This document shows, piece after piece, positions 18,215-26,592 of a DNA stretch of 64,000 bases. Source of the stretch: Kuafuiihalomonas sp039024635 (lineage in GTDB: Bacteria; Myxococcota; Kuafuiibacteriia; Kuafuiibacteriales; Kuafuiibacteriaceae); the NCBI GenBank assembly GCA_039024635.1, contig JBCCQA010000015.1:1-64000 (forward strand). Reading direction: 5' to 3'. A program made the translations under genes and the position numbers. The number at the start of each line of letters is the position of its first letter. The stretch's first letter is position 1. The notes beneath the pieces were generated by a model, which did no database searches, was not told the origin of the DNA, and saw nothing but the letters and a program-made list of their open reading frames with translations.

Positions 18215-19227
18215 ACTGGACGCTCCATGAACATGGCGTCCCCGTAGGAGTAGAATCGAAAGCGCGCCTCGACCGCAGCACGGTAGGCCGACAACACAAG
18301 ATCACGGCCTGCGAAGCTGCAGACCAGCATGAGAAGGGTGGATCGAGGGAGGTGAAAGTTCGTGACGAGCGCGTCGACGTGGCGCCAGGAGTGCCCCGGT
18401 CGAATGAAGAGCTCGGTCGAACCCGGTCCAGCGCGAAGAGGACCGGTGAAGCTCTCAAGCACCCGGGTACTCGTAGTTCCTACCGCGACCACACGTCGCC
18501 CCTCTCGATGGGCGAGCTCCACCGCCGCCGCCGTATCTTCGGGGAGCATGAAGCGCTCCGCGTGCATGCGATGCTTCTCGGGATCGTCGGTCTTGATGGG
18601 AAGAAAAGTCCCCGGCCCGACATGAAGGGTCAGGCGGCGCAGCTCGACGCCGGCTCCCTCCAGGCTGAACAGAAGCTCGGGCGTGAAGTGAAGGCCGGCG
18701 GTGGGCGCAGCGACCGAACCTTCGGCTCGCGCGTAGACGGTCTGGTAGCGCTCCTGATCTTCCGCCTCGGCGCCTCGCCCCATGTAGGGGGGTAGAGGCA
18801 GCTCGCCGCAGCGCTGGAGAAAGCCAGCGTCGGGGAGACGGACCCGAACGAAGCCTCCTTCGTGCACCGCTTCGACGATGATGGCTGCTGCTTCGCCCTC
18901 GACCCAGAGCTCCATGTTGGGCCGCAGGCCCTTGGCGCCCTTGGCCATGGCCGACCAACCGCCTTCCAAGAGCCGTTCGACGCAGAGAAGCTCCACCTGA
19001 CCGCCGGTCGACTTTCGTGTGCGGAGACGAGCAGGAAGTACTCGACTGTCGTTCACGACCAGAACGTCACCGGCTCGAAGAAGGCGACCGATGTCCGAGA
19101 AACGGAGTTCGTGGCGCTCGCCTGCTCGGGGGAGGGCTAGGAGCCGAGAGTGATCTCGCTGGGCAACGGGGTGTCGCGCGATGAGCGCCTCCGGCAGCTC
19201 GTAATCGTAGTCGTCGACGCTCACCAT
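18211..19227 (-). CDS. queA: S-adenosylmethionine:tRNA ribosyltransferase-isomerase
   Basis: It converts preQ1-tRNA to epoxyqueuosine-tRNA using the ribosyl part of SAM. The 338-residue protein shows the family landmarks DYELPEALIARHP near the start, VVNDSRVLPARL, AAPTAGLHFTPELL and THVGPG-like LTLHVGPGTFLPI, and ends GDAMFME. The start is the ATG at 19227 or the GTG at 19224, the latter forming a GTGA overlap with the SpoIID stop; both give the same domain. It is the second gene of the SpoIID-queA-tgt-EAL operon. Confidence 0.97.
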   Translation of the reverse strand: MVSVDDYDYELPEALIARHPVAQRDHSRLLALPRAGERHELRFSDIGRLLRAGDVLVVNDSRVLPARLRTRKSTGGQVELLCVERLLEGGWSAMAKGAKGLRPNMELWVEGEAAAIIVEAVHEGGFVRVRLPDAGFLQRCGELPLPPYMGRGAEAEDQERYQTVYARAEGSVAAPTAGLHFTPELLFSLEGAGVELRRLTLHVGPGTFLPIKTDDPEKHRMHAERFMLPEDTAAAVELAHREGRRVVAVGTTSTRVLESFTGPLRAGPGSTELFIRPGHSWRHVDALVTNFHLPRSTLLMLVCSFAGRDLVLSAYRAAVEARFRFYSYGDAMFMERPV

Positions 19228-20291
19228 GCCCGCTTGATCGGAACCCCGGGATAGTAATGGGCCAGAATCTCTCGAAAGTCGCGACCTTCTCGGGCCATGC
19301 CTCGGGCACCCCACTGGCACATCCCGACCTGGTGTCCGAAGCCTCGCCCCCTCAGGCGGACGCGACCGCGCCGAGTGCTGGCTTCGAAGTCGGTCGAGTA
19401 GAGTTGGGACGGCCCCAAGGCAGCTCGGAGCTGGCGAGGCTGCACGGTGCGGCGGCGCCCCGCTCGAAGTTCGATGCCCTCCTCGTCGCCTTCGACGCGA
19501 CGCAGCTTTCCCTCCAGCAGTCCGGCCGCCCGAAGCAGGTCTTCGGTCCGCTTCAAGGGAAGCTCCAAAGACCAGCGATGGCGGCTGCTCTCTCGGCACC
19601 AAGGACAGCGACGCTCGCGGAGGTAGGGCACTTCATTGCCGAACACTTCCTCCGCCGAACGGGTTCTTCCCCCGCAGGTGCTGTGAAAGAGAGATTCGGC
19701 CGGCTGATGCTCGTAAGCCAGGACCTGACCCGACGTGGCCTCAACGGCGGCTACGACCGAGGGCGCGATGTCGGCCGCGCCCTTGTAGACCTGGGAAAGA
19801 ACCGAGTCGTGAAGATCGAAGCCTCGCCCCGAGCTCCGCATACGGAGCCGGCTTTGAAGAGCATACGTCCGGGCAGCCACAGCCTGGGCCTCGAGAGCAG
19901 CACGGGGCCAAGAAGCCGGCATCTCAGAACCCACGATCCCCAAGAGGTAGGTCTCGATGGGAAGGCCGTTGACCACGCTCGCCGTCTCGGCGTCGACTTC
20001 GATCGTTCCGAGATAGAGCCCGTCTGCGACCGAAAGCGGGCCCCGAGCCTCGATGCGAACACGGGCGCCAATCCGGCGCTCCCGACCCCGCACCTCGATT
20101 CGACGCGGGTCCAGGAAGCGGAGCCGGACCTTCCGAGCCGCAGGCAAGGGCCGAGCGTCGACCCAGACTCTCAGGGCATCACCGGACACCTCTAGAGGGC
20201 TTCGCCCCTCCCGTAGCAGGATACGTACTTCGGGCTCGGCGGCGACCGGCCCCGCAACCAGGAATGAGAGGAGCACGAGGGCGGTTCGCAT
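19221..20291 (-). CDS. SpoIID/LytB-domain peptidoglycan lytic protein
   Basis: This is a 356-residue exported protein with a signal peptide (ending GPVAAEP). The SpoIID domain carries the catalytic-type Glu in GSEMPASWPRAALEAQAVAARTYAL, the FHSTCGG loop and the end motif GFGHQVGMCQWGARGMA. SpoIID cuts denuded glycan strands; homologues in non-sporulating bacteria act in septal wall turnover. Cys pairs in the middle (RRCPWCRE) may form a disulfide. It heads a four-gene overlapping operon and diverges from the gene at 20373 across 81 bases. Confidence 0.9.
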   Translation of the reverse strand: MRTALVLLSFLVAGPVAAEPEVRILLREGRSPLEVSGDALRVWVDARPLPAARKVRLRFLDPRRIEVRGRERRIGARVRIEARGPLSVADGLYLGTIEVDAETASVVNGLPIETYLLGIVGSEMPASWPRAALEAQAVAARTYALQSRLRMRSSGRGFDLHDSVLSQVYKGAADIAPSVVAAVEATSGQVLAYEHQPAESLFHSTCGGRTRSAEEVFGNEVPYLRERRCPWCRESSRHRWSLELPLKRTEDLLRAAGLLEGKLRRVEGDEEGIELRAGRRRTVQPRQLRAALGPSQLYSTDFEASTRRGRVRLRGRGFGHQVGMCQWGARGMAREGRDFREILAHYYPGVPIKRAW

Positions 20292-20309
20292 GGGCGGAGT
20301 TTCGTCCGC

Positions 20310-20319
20310 GCCGATCGGC
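20310..20319. promoter_or_regulatory. 10-bp palindrome between divergent genes
   Basis: GCCGATCGGC is a perfect palindrome in the 81-base gap between the SpoIID operon and the divergent gene at 20373. Its position suits an operator acting on either side. Symmetry and location are the only support. Confidence 0.3.
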
Positions 20320-20372
20320 CTCGCAAGAAAGCGTCCTTGCGTCGGCCAGCCGGTGCGGCATGAACTGTCACT

Positions 20373-21176
20373 ATGCTCTCGATTGTGCTGAGCACCACGC
20401 TGTTTGGTCAGCCCGTACAGATCGACCCCACGCTTCCGGAGCGTCTGCGACCGGTGGTCGAGCGGGCCATTGAGGCCGAGCTGGACCCGAGGCGAGGTCC
20501 CAACAATGGCGCCGCCATTCTGCAGGAGGCGATGGCGGAGGCCCCCCCCAAGGACCAGCTCAGCCTTCGGCTACGGCTGGCCGGCATCGAGCTCAGGCGC
20601 CTCTTTCTGAGCCGGAGCGAGGTGCCCGGGCCCGTTCATTACCAGCAGGCGCTGACCACCTTCTCCCGCCTCGACCTGACCGAGCCGGGCCTCGGCCCCT
20701 GGCGTGCTCGGGTCATGGAGGCCAATCCCGAGGTTCTCGAACGTTGGGAGGCGGCGCAGCCTCTCAAGCTCGCGGTGCTCTCCAGCGGCCTGGCGGGGCG
20801 TCGCGACCTCATCGCGGCCCGCTTGGTCTCGGCGCTGGAGCAGACGGGGGCCAAGGTCACTTTCGTGGAGCCAGCCCAAGCCGACTATCGTCTCAGCTAC
20901 TCAGCCAGCAACGCCCCGCGGGGCGATCTGGCTGGGGTCACGGGACGACTCGAGATCGTGGGGCGCGGAGAGCATCCCTGGAAGCGCACCATTGGCCAAA
21001 CCTCGGTCGGTGGCACGCCAGAGATCGCCCGGGATGGCGCCATCGAGTGGCTGACCCGGGTCGGCGGTCGCGACATGCTCTTCCACTGGATGGGCGCATT
21101 GGGGATGGACGTCCTGACCGAGGGGCCAATGTCCTTTGGACTGGGAGGGAACGGACACGATGGACACGGGCACTAA
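20373..21176 (+). CDS. Unknown protein with His-rich C-terminal tail
   Basis: The 267-residue product begins with a short hydrophobic start that may be a signal (MLSIVLSTTLFGQP). The first half is helical and TPR-like, and a second half begins LKLAVLSSGLAGRRDLIAARL, resembling a ligand-binding alpha/beta fold in which a divalent-metal or nucleotide protein could sit. The chain ends NGHDGHGH, a possible metal-binding tail. No family was recognised. It is a single gene, divergent from the SpoIID operon and convergent with the HEAT-repeat gene. Confidence 0.7.
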   Translation: MLSIVLSTTLFGQPVQIDPTLPERLRPVVERAIEAELDPRRGPNNGAAILQEAMAEAPPKDQLSLRLRLAGIELRRLFLSRSEVPGPVHYQQALTTFSRLDLTEPGLGPWRARVMEANPEVLERWEAAQPLKLAVLSSGLAGRRDLIAARLVSALEQTGAKVTFVEPAQADYRLSYSASNAPRGDLAGVTGRLEIVGRGEHPWKRTIGQTSVGGTPEIARDGAIEWLTRVGGRDMLFHWMGALGMDVLTEGPMSFGLGGNGHDGHGH

Positions 21177-21229
21177 GCGCGCTTGGCCCAGGGCGCGGGG
21201 TCGTCCGAAGCCTACGTTCGGTCGGAGTC

Positions 21230-22885
21230 TCAGGCGCTGTTGGCGTCTCGCTGCAGGTGAACCAAGAGCCGCTTCAGGTCTTCGTTGACGCGAACGAAGT
21301 CCGCCGAGGACTTCTCGTCGTCCAAGATCTTCTCGATCGCCTGAACCGCTCGCCCATCTCCGAAAGACCAGTAGGCGTGGATGGCAGCGTATCGAGCCTT
21401 TCGATTCTTGTCCGAGAGAGCCTTCACGAGCGCGTCCATGGTAGAGGGGTCCTTGAGCCGCTTCAGCGCCCAGGCCGAGCGCTCCCGCAGCAGCGGGTCG
21501 TCGTCGGACAGCTTCTTGGCCCAGCACTGAGCGTCCTCACCGCAAGCCTTCGCCGTCTCCACCCGGACCAGACGCTCCTTCATGTACTTCTGGAGCTCCG
21601 GATCCTCTTCAGCCTCCATGATGGCAACGTAGGCGTCCAGGTGCTCACCCGTGGCCATGTTCGACACGTGGTCGGCCGCGGTCTCTTGCGCCCCCTGTCG
21701 CGAGTCCTTCTCGGCGATGCAGGCCTGAGCCGAATTGCCGAGCTTGGTGCATTTGGCCACGAAGTCGGCCCGGGTCATCAGCTTCATCATATCGGGGACC
21801 GCGGCCGTATCGCCGATCATGACCAGGGCCTGCATGATGGGGTCTCGAAGCGACTGGTCGATCGTGCCCATGTTCTTCTGGAGCAGGGAAGTGGCCTTGG
21901 CGTCCTCCAGGGCCCCGAGGGGGGGCGCGGCGTAGCCGAGAACCACCGGGTCGTAACTCTTAGGGTCCGATGCATCGGCAAAGGCCGACATCAGAGGCTC
22001 GACCGCCCGCGGGTCCCGGAGGTCACCGAGCACGAAGCCGCACTTGGCTTTGACCGCCGACTCCTTGATGCCGCCTGACTTCTCGAAGATTTGGTTCACG
22101 GCCTCGTTCTTCATGGCCATGGTCTCTAGGAGGGCGTCGGCGGTGGAGGGCCCAATCTGATAGAGGCCGAAGGAAGCCTCGCGATAGAAGGACACGCCCT
22201 GGTACTCGACGAACATCATCTGAATCAGGGTGTCGGTGGCCGAGGGGTCGGCGATGTCGCCCAAGGCGATCACCGCGTTCTTCCGCATGAACTTGTTGCT
22301 GTGCTCGAGGGCGACCTTGGACAGGTCCTTCACCGCCGCGGCGTCGCCAATCTGACCCAAGGCTCGAATGGCCTTCAGGACGACGAAGTTGTCCCGGCTT
22401 CGGTCCATGAGCTCGAGAAGCTTCGGTATCGCCTTGGCATCGCCCAGGGTGCCAAGAGAGGTGGCGATGGCCTCATTGGCCCGGTTCGCCATCTTGTCCT
22501 TTGGGTCGGAGCTGGTTCCGGCCTCGTAGTCGATGGCCGAGACCAGCGCCTCGACGGCGGCCGGGTCCCCAATCTCACCCAGGGCCTTGGCGGCCTCTTG
22601 GCGGTGGTTGTCGTCGGGGATGCCGGACTCACCGACGGCCAGAATGCCCTGGAGGCCGGGAAGAGCAGACTTCTCGGCCTCGTCGCCCACCATGTCGATG
22701 GCGTGCTCGCAGTGCTTCCGCTTACGGTCGGTGTGCTTCAGCTTGAAGGCCTCGGCGCAGGCTTGGGCCTGGGCGTTGAGCATCTCGGCGCAGGCGCCTG
22801 CGTCGTCCTTACAATCGTAAACCCCCGTGCAGCCCACAGCCGACAAGGCGAAGAGTCCGAAGGTTTTCGCAGTCACGCTCCGCAT
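21230..22885 (-). CDS. HEAT-repeat lipoprotein
   Basis: This is a 551-residue predicted lipoprotein. The signal MRSVTAKTFGLFALSAVGC gives a lipid Cys at 19. A Cys-containing segment follows (DCKDDAGACAEM), then about nine HEAT/PBS-lyase-type helical repeats, recognisable by words such as ALGEIGDPAAVEALV, ALGQIGDAAAVKDL and VIALGDIADPSATDTL. Such repeats form a curved scaffold for protein contacts, here outside the cytoplasm. The ATG at 22885 sits next to a strong hairpin (22886-22911) with no free ribosome site. Single gene; the partner is unknown. Confidence 0.85.
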   Translation of the reverse strand: MRSVTAKTFGLFALSAVGCTGVYDCKDDAGACAEMLNAQAQACAEAFKLKHTDRKRKHCEHAIDMVGDEAEKSALPGLQGILAVGESGIPDDNHRQEAAKALGEIGDPAAVEALVSAIDYEAGTSSDPKDKMANRANEAIATSLGTLGDAKAIPKLLELMDRSRDNFVVLKAIRALGQIGDAAAVKDLSKVALEHSNKFMRKNAVIALGDIADPSATDTLIQMMFVEYQGVSFYREASFGLYQIGPSTADALLETMAMKNEAVNQIFEKSGGIKESAVKAKCGFVLGDLRDPRAVEPLMSAFADASDPKSYDPVVLGYAAPPLGALEDAKATSLLQKNMGTIDQSLRDPIMQALVMIGDTAAVPDMMKLMTRADFVAKCTKLGNSAQACIAEKDSRQGAQETAADHVSNMATGEHLDAYVAIMEAEEDPELQKYMKERLVRVETAKACGEDAQCWAKKLSDDDPLLRERSAWALKRLKDPSTMDALVKALSDKNRKARYAAIHAYWSFGDGRAVQAIEKILDDEKSSADFVRVNEDLKRLLVHLQRDANSA

Positions 22886-22911
22886 ACGGGCGGAATCTCG
22901 CTTCCGCCCGT
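22886..22911. promoter_or_regulatory. Perfect 10-bp inverted repeat abutting the HEAT lipoprotein start
   Basis: ACGGGCGGAA (22886-22895) and TTCCGCCCGT (22902-22911) are exact reverse complements around a 6-base loop and end at the base before the ATG. In the minus-strand message the stem can extend by two more pairs into the start codon and holds the only GGAAG that could serve as a ribosome site. It may be an operator shared by the two divergent genes or an RNA switch on translation. Confidence 0.55.
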
Positions 22912-22988
22912 GTGAGTCAAGTCGCAGTCCGGGCCTCCTCGGCCCTTGCGCGCTGCGTCGCGACGGGCTTTCGGGGCCCGCCCGGTGT

Positions 22989-23228
22989 ATGGCGACTCCC
23001 GTGCGCGCCCTGCTCCTTTCGACCGCTGTTCTCACCATTGGCTTCTTCGCTTGCCGCAGCCTGCCAGGTCGCTGGGAGGCCTATGAAGGCTGCACTGCCG
23101 ACCAGTGCCAGGCTTGGTACGAGGAGTGCGAGGCCGAGTGCCTCCACAAGAAGCGTGGCTCGGTCTCGACCTGCCAGTCGGTGTGCGGAGGAAAAATCGA
23201 GTCTTGCCGTCTGGCCTGCGGCGGGTAA
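22989..23228 (+). CDS. Small Cys-rich lipoprotein
   Basis: The 79-residue product has a hydrophobic signal (VRALLLSTAVLTIGFFAC) whose final Cys is the likely lipid site. The mature 55 residues hold eight Cys in spaced pairs (CTADQC, CEAEC, CQSVC, CRLACGG), which suggests a disulfide-knotted mini-domain. No known family. It lies 14 bases upstream of glutamate dehydrogenase and may be co-transcribed with it. The start is the first ATG giving the signal; a longer upstream reading lacks sense. Confidence 0.65.
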   Translation: MATPVRALLLSTAVLTIGFFACRSLPGRWEAYEGCTADQCQAWYEECEAECLHKKRGSVSTCQSVCGGKIESCRLACGG

Positions 23229-23242
23229 AGGGGGTCGCTCAC

Positions 23243-24547
23243 GTGAACGACAGCCCAAATACGGAGTCCCTCGGCCAGTATCGGTCCAGCCTGGAATGGG
23301 AGTCGAAGTTCTACCGGGACACGGCGGCCCTGGTGGAGACGACCTCGGACTTCATCGACATCGATCCCAACATCAAGAATCGCCTCCTGACGCCGGCTCA
23401 AGCGCTTATCGTGAGCATCCCGACCCGCATGGACGACGGCACTGTGCAGAACTTCATCGGCTACCGCGTTCAGCACAACAACACCCTGGGCCCGTATAAG
23501 GGCGGCATCCGCTACCACGAAGAGGTCAACCTGGGAGAGGTCTCGGCCCTCGCCATGCTCATGACCTTCAAGTGCGGCGTGGCCGGCATCCCTCTCGGCG
23601 GCGCCAAGGGTGGCGTTCGGGTCGACCCGCGACCCCTGTCTCGACCCGAGAAACAGCGCCTCACCCGACGCTACACGGTGGAGATCCTCAACTTCATCGG
23701 ACCCGAGTCCGACATCCCGGCGCCGGACATGGGGACCGACGGCCAAACCATGGCCTGGATCATGGACACCTACTCTGAGATGAAGGGCCACGCCGTCCCC
23801 TCCGTCGTGACCGGCAAGCCCATCTCCATCGGCGGTTCGAAGGGCCGAAAGGAGGCGACTGGTCGAGGGGTCGCCTACTGCACCGCTGCTGCGGCCGAGC
23901 ACCTCGGCATCAATCTCGAGGGCAAAAAGGTCGCCATCCAAGGCTTCGGAAACGTGGGCACCTACGCAGCCCGAAAGCTGGAGCGAATGGGCTGCAAAAT
24001 CGTGGCGGTCTCCGACGTGTCGGGTGGCATCTACAACCCCGAAGGCTTCGACGTGAAGCACCTGCTCAAGTACGTCGATATCCGATCGGTGGTGAAGGAC
24101 TACCCGCGCGGTGAAGCGATCACGAACGAAGAGTTGCTGACCTTGGACGTGGAGGTTCTGATTCCTGCCGCCCTGGGAGGGGTGATCGACGCGGAGATCG
24201 CGAGCAAGCTCAAGTGCCGCATCCTCGCCGAAGGCGCCAATGGGCCGGTCACCGCAGAAGGCAACGAAGTCCTGCGCCAGCGTCAAGACGAAGTCTTCAT
24301 CGTCCCCGACATCCTCGCCAACGCGGGCGGCGTGATCGTCTCCTATTTCGAGTGGGTTCAGGGCCTGCAGTCTTTCTTCTGGAGCTCCAAGGAGATCAAT
24401 CAGCGCCTCTACAAGATTTTGAACGAAGCCTTTCAGGAGTGTGTGAACTTCCAAAGCAAGTTCGAGACCGACATGCGAAGCGCAACCCTCGCTCTCGGCA
24501 TCCACCGCGTCTCCGAGGCCATGCTGACCCGCGGCCTGTTTCCGTGA
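23243..24547 (+). CDS. gdhA: Glutamate dehydrogenase
   Basis: The 434-residue enzyme interconverts glutamate and 2-oxoglutarate plus ammonia. Glutamate-binding Lys residues lie in GPYKGGIRYH and KCGVAGIPLGGAKGGV, and the nucleotide fold has GFGNVG. The length suits the hexameric enzyme. The sequence type (SDIPAPDMGTDGQTMAWIMDTY) is that of Glu/Leu/Phe/Val dehydrogenases, usually NAD-linked. The GTG start at 23243 has AAAGGGGG ten bases upstream. The stop overlaps the next gene (GTGA). It lies in a plus-strand run from 22989 to 28107. Confidence 0.95.
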   Translation: MNDSPNTESLGQYRSSLEWESKFYRDTAALVETTSDFIDIDPNIKNRLLTPAQALIVSIPTRMDDGTVQNFIGYRVQHNNTLGPYKGGIRYHEEVNLGEVSALAMLMTFKCGVAGIPLGGAKGGVRVDPRPLSRPEKQRLTRRYTVEILNFIGPESDIPAPDMGTDGQTMAWIMDTYSEMKGHAVPSVVTGKPISIGGSKGRKEATGRGVAYCTAAAAEHLGINLEGKKVAIQGFGNVGTYAARKLERMGCKIVAVSDVSGGIYNPEGFDVKHLLKYVDIRSVVKDYPRGEAITNEELLTLDVEVLIPAALGGVIDAEIASKLKCRILAEGANGPVTAEGNEVLRQRQDEVFIVPDILANAGGVIVSYFEWVQGLQSFFWSSKEINQRLYKILNEAFQECVNFQSKFETDMRSATLALGIHRVSEAMLTRGLFP

Positions 24548-25603
24548 ACCACGGCGTCGCACTGGACGCCGCCCTCGCCCGCCTCGGGCCCATCGACTTG
24601 GGTACGGAGCGGATTCCCATTGGAAGCGCGCTCGGACGGGTTCCGGCCGAGAAGCTCGAAGCCGAAGCACCGATTCCTCCTTCGCCCGAAGCGGCCCATG
24701 AAGGACTAGCGTTGGATCCGAGAGCGACGCCTGGTCAGCTGGCCCTCGTCGGTCAATTGGATGTGGGCGAGACCTTCGATGGCCGCCTGCCTCTGGGCAG
24801 CGCCCTCCTGGTCGGACTAGAGGCGCCCCTCCCTCCTGGGGCAAAGGCAGTGGTTCCCTTGTCAGACGTGAAATGGACGGAAGACCAGGTCCTGGTCGCA
24901 GAGGCCGTGCAGGAGGGAACCGGCATCCTCCACCCGGGGACGGACGGCGGTCCGGACGGGGAGTGCTTGATGGAGACAGGTCGACCCCTATCTGCGGCTC
25001 GCCTCCACCTCTTGGAGAAAGCCGGGGTCGAAGAAGTCTGCGTCTATCGACGACCGAAGGTCGCTGTGGGCGGGGGGGGGACATCCCAGCCTCCCCGCTC
25101 TGGTGGCGCGATGGATGGAGGCTTGCCGACCCTGGCTGGGCCCGCTCCGACACGAGCTTCAGGCAGAAGCGCGCTTCGACGTCGACCTCTTGGTCGAAGT
25201 CGGAGACCACAGCCCTGGTTTCCGAGCCAGCATCGAGCACTTTCCAACCCGGCCCGGCGGCTTCCAGTGGGGGCGGGATCCACGGGGCCGACCGTGGCTA
25301 AGGCTCCCCCCCGACCCGTTTGGCGCCTGGTGTGCCTGGTCCTTGGTCGCCCCAGCCATCCTTCCCGGCTTCGAAATTCGGCGGCGATGGGCCGCACTCT
25401 CAGAGCCGTTGGCCCGGGAAGAGACCCATCGCTTTCTCCCTGCTCGCCTCGTGCCACGCGGACTCGGCCCCCCGCTTCTCGAAGTCATTCCCCGGGAGGG
25501 TCGTCTTTGGTCATGGCTCGCGGCCTGCGACGGCGCGCTGCCGATCGCGCCTCGGGGTCCAAAGCTGGAAACAGAGACCATGGTCGAGCTGTCCTGCTTC
25601 TGA
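24544..25603 (+). pseudogene. MoeA-like molybdopterin molybdotransferase, frame broken at a G9 run
   Basis: The first frame from GTG 24544 encodes a MoeA-type N-terminal region (ALGRVPAEKLEAEAPIPPS, an EAVQEGTGILHPGTD loop) and the start of domain III (YRRPKVAV). It then hits nine G (25072-25080) and loses sense. Dropping one G joins it to a second frame (to 25603) with a domain IV-like end (SWLAACDGALPIAPRG). The joined protein would be about 350 residues. The domain III signature (STGDEL type) is absent, so even joined it looks degenerate. A sequencing error, real decay, or slippage at the G run are all possible. It overlaps gdhA by four bases. Confidence 0.65.
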
Positions 25604-25612
25604 GGGAGAACC

Positions 25613-26530
25613 GTGGTTGCCAGCCTGGGTGCGGCCTCGTATCTCCATCTCATGCTGTCCCTGTTGCTGAGCTCGACCCTGCTCACACCGGTTGCGCAGG
25701 ACTCCTTGCCCATCCAGATGGGCACCTCACGGAGAGTAGGCGGAGATGGGATCACCAAGGAAGAGATCCGCCGTAGTCAAGCGATACGAGAGGCCGAGCC
25801 CCTGACGGAAGCCAACTTGCCGCCGCCGGGAGCGAAAGACCGAGAGGCTAAACTCCAGACCCTGGCCATGCAGCAGGCCGATTACAACGATTGGGACGCC
25901 GCCTGCCGCCTCTTCAACGCCTGGCTCAGCGAGTTCGGCGAAGAGAGCTTGGCCAAGGTAGATCGGGGGCCCCAGCAGGCGAGTCGCAGCTTCTTGGAGT
26001 GCGCCAAGAAGGCCCACGCCAAAGGGTCGAGCGAGGAGGCCGAGCGGCTCATCGACAAGAGCGCAGGCCTTGTTTCGGGCCCTTCCTCCCGCCACCAAGC
26101 GCTTCAATGGAAGATCCTTCGGGACCGGATGCACGAGAAGGCCCTCGCCGGCGCCTTCGAGAGCGCGATGAAGCTGAACGAACAGCTCCAGGCCATCCGG
26201 GAGGACGAGGACGAGCGCATTTGGTTAGGCGAAAGGCTGGCCGACTCCGCTTGGACCGCCCACCGAGAAGAGGACCAGTTCGAGCGGGACCGAGCGATGG
26301 CGCTCCTCGAGCAGGTGGCCCCCCAAAACACCGAGTACCGACGCCTTCAGGAGCAGATGACGCTTGGGGATCAGGTCCTCCGCAACATCATCACCTACGC
26401 CGCCGGGGGTATTGCGGTCGTCGTTCTCTTTGGACTCTTGAGCGGATGGCGGAGCCGCGCTCGGGTGGGCGCAGCAGGCCGCCGAGGGAAGCGAAACAAG
26501 TTCATCGACGAGGAAGACGAGCTCGCCTGA
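25613..26530 (+). CDS. Unknown helical membrane protein
   Basis: The 305-residue product has a hydrophobic N-terminus that looks like a signal (LHLMLSLLLSSTLLTP). A largely helical, TPR-like middle follows (residues about 75-250), then one membrane segment near 258-278 (ITYAAGGIAVVVLFGLLSGW) and a short basic then acidic tail. The GTG at 25613 follows GGGAG by nine bases. The topology would place the helical part outside the cytoplasm. No family was recognised. It sits between the MoeA-like gene and the pseudokinase gene. Confidence 0.75.
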   Translation: MVASLGAASYLHLMLSLLLSSTLLTPVAQDSLPIQMGTSRRVGGDGITKEEIRRSQAIREAEPLTEANLPPPGAKDREAKLQTLAMQQADYNDWDAACRLFNAWLSEFGEESLAKVDRGPQQASRSFLECAKKAHAKGSSEEAERLIDKSAGLVSGPSSRHQALQWKILRDRMHEKALAGAFESAMKLNEQLQAIREDEDERIWLGERLADSAWTAHREEDQFERDRAMALLEQVAPQNTEYRRLQEQMTLGDQVLRNIITYAAGGIAVVVLFGLLSGWRSRARVGAAGRRGKRNKFIDEEDELA

Positions 26531-26592
26531 GAGCCCACCCTCGCCCACACCGTGACCTTGCATGCTTCTCACGAATCTCTTCATGTTCGTGA

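Noticed and set aside
23081..25240. 719-codon minus-strand frame
   Set aside because: It lies opposite glutamate dehydrogenase, whose frame is strongly supported; the product has no recognisable fold.
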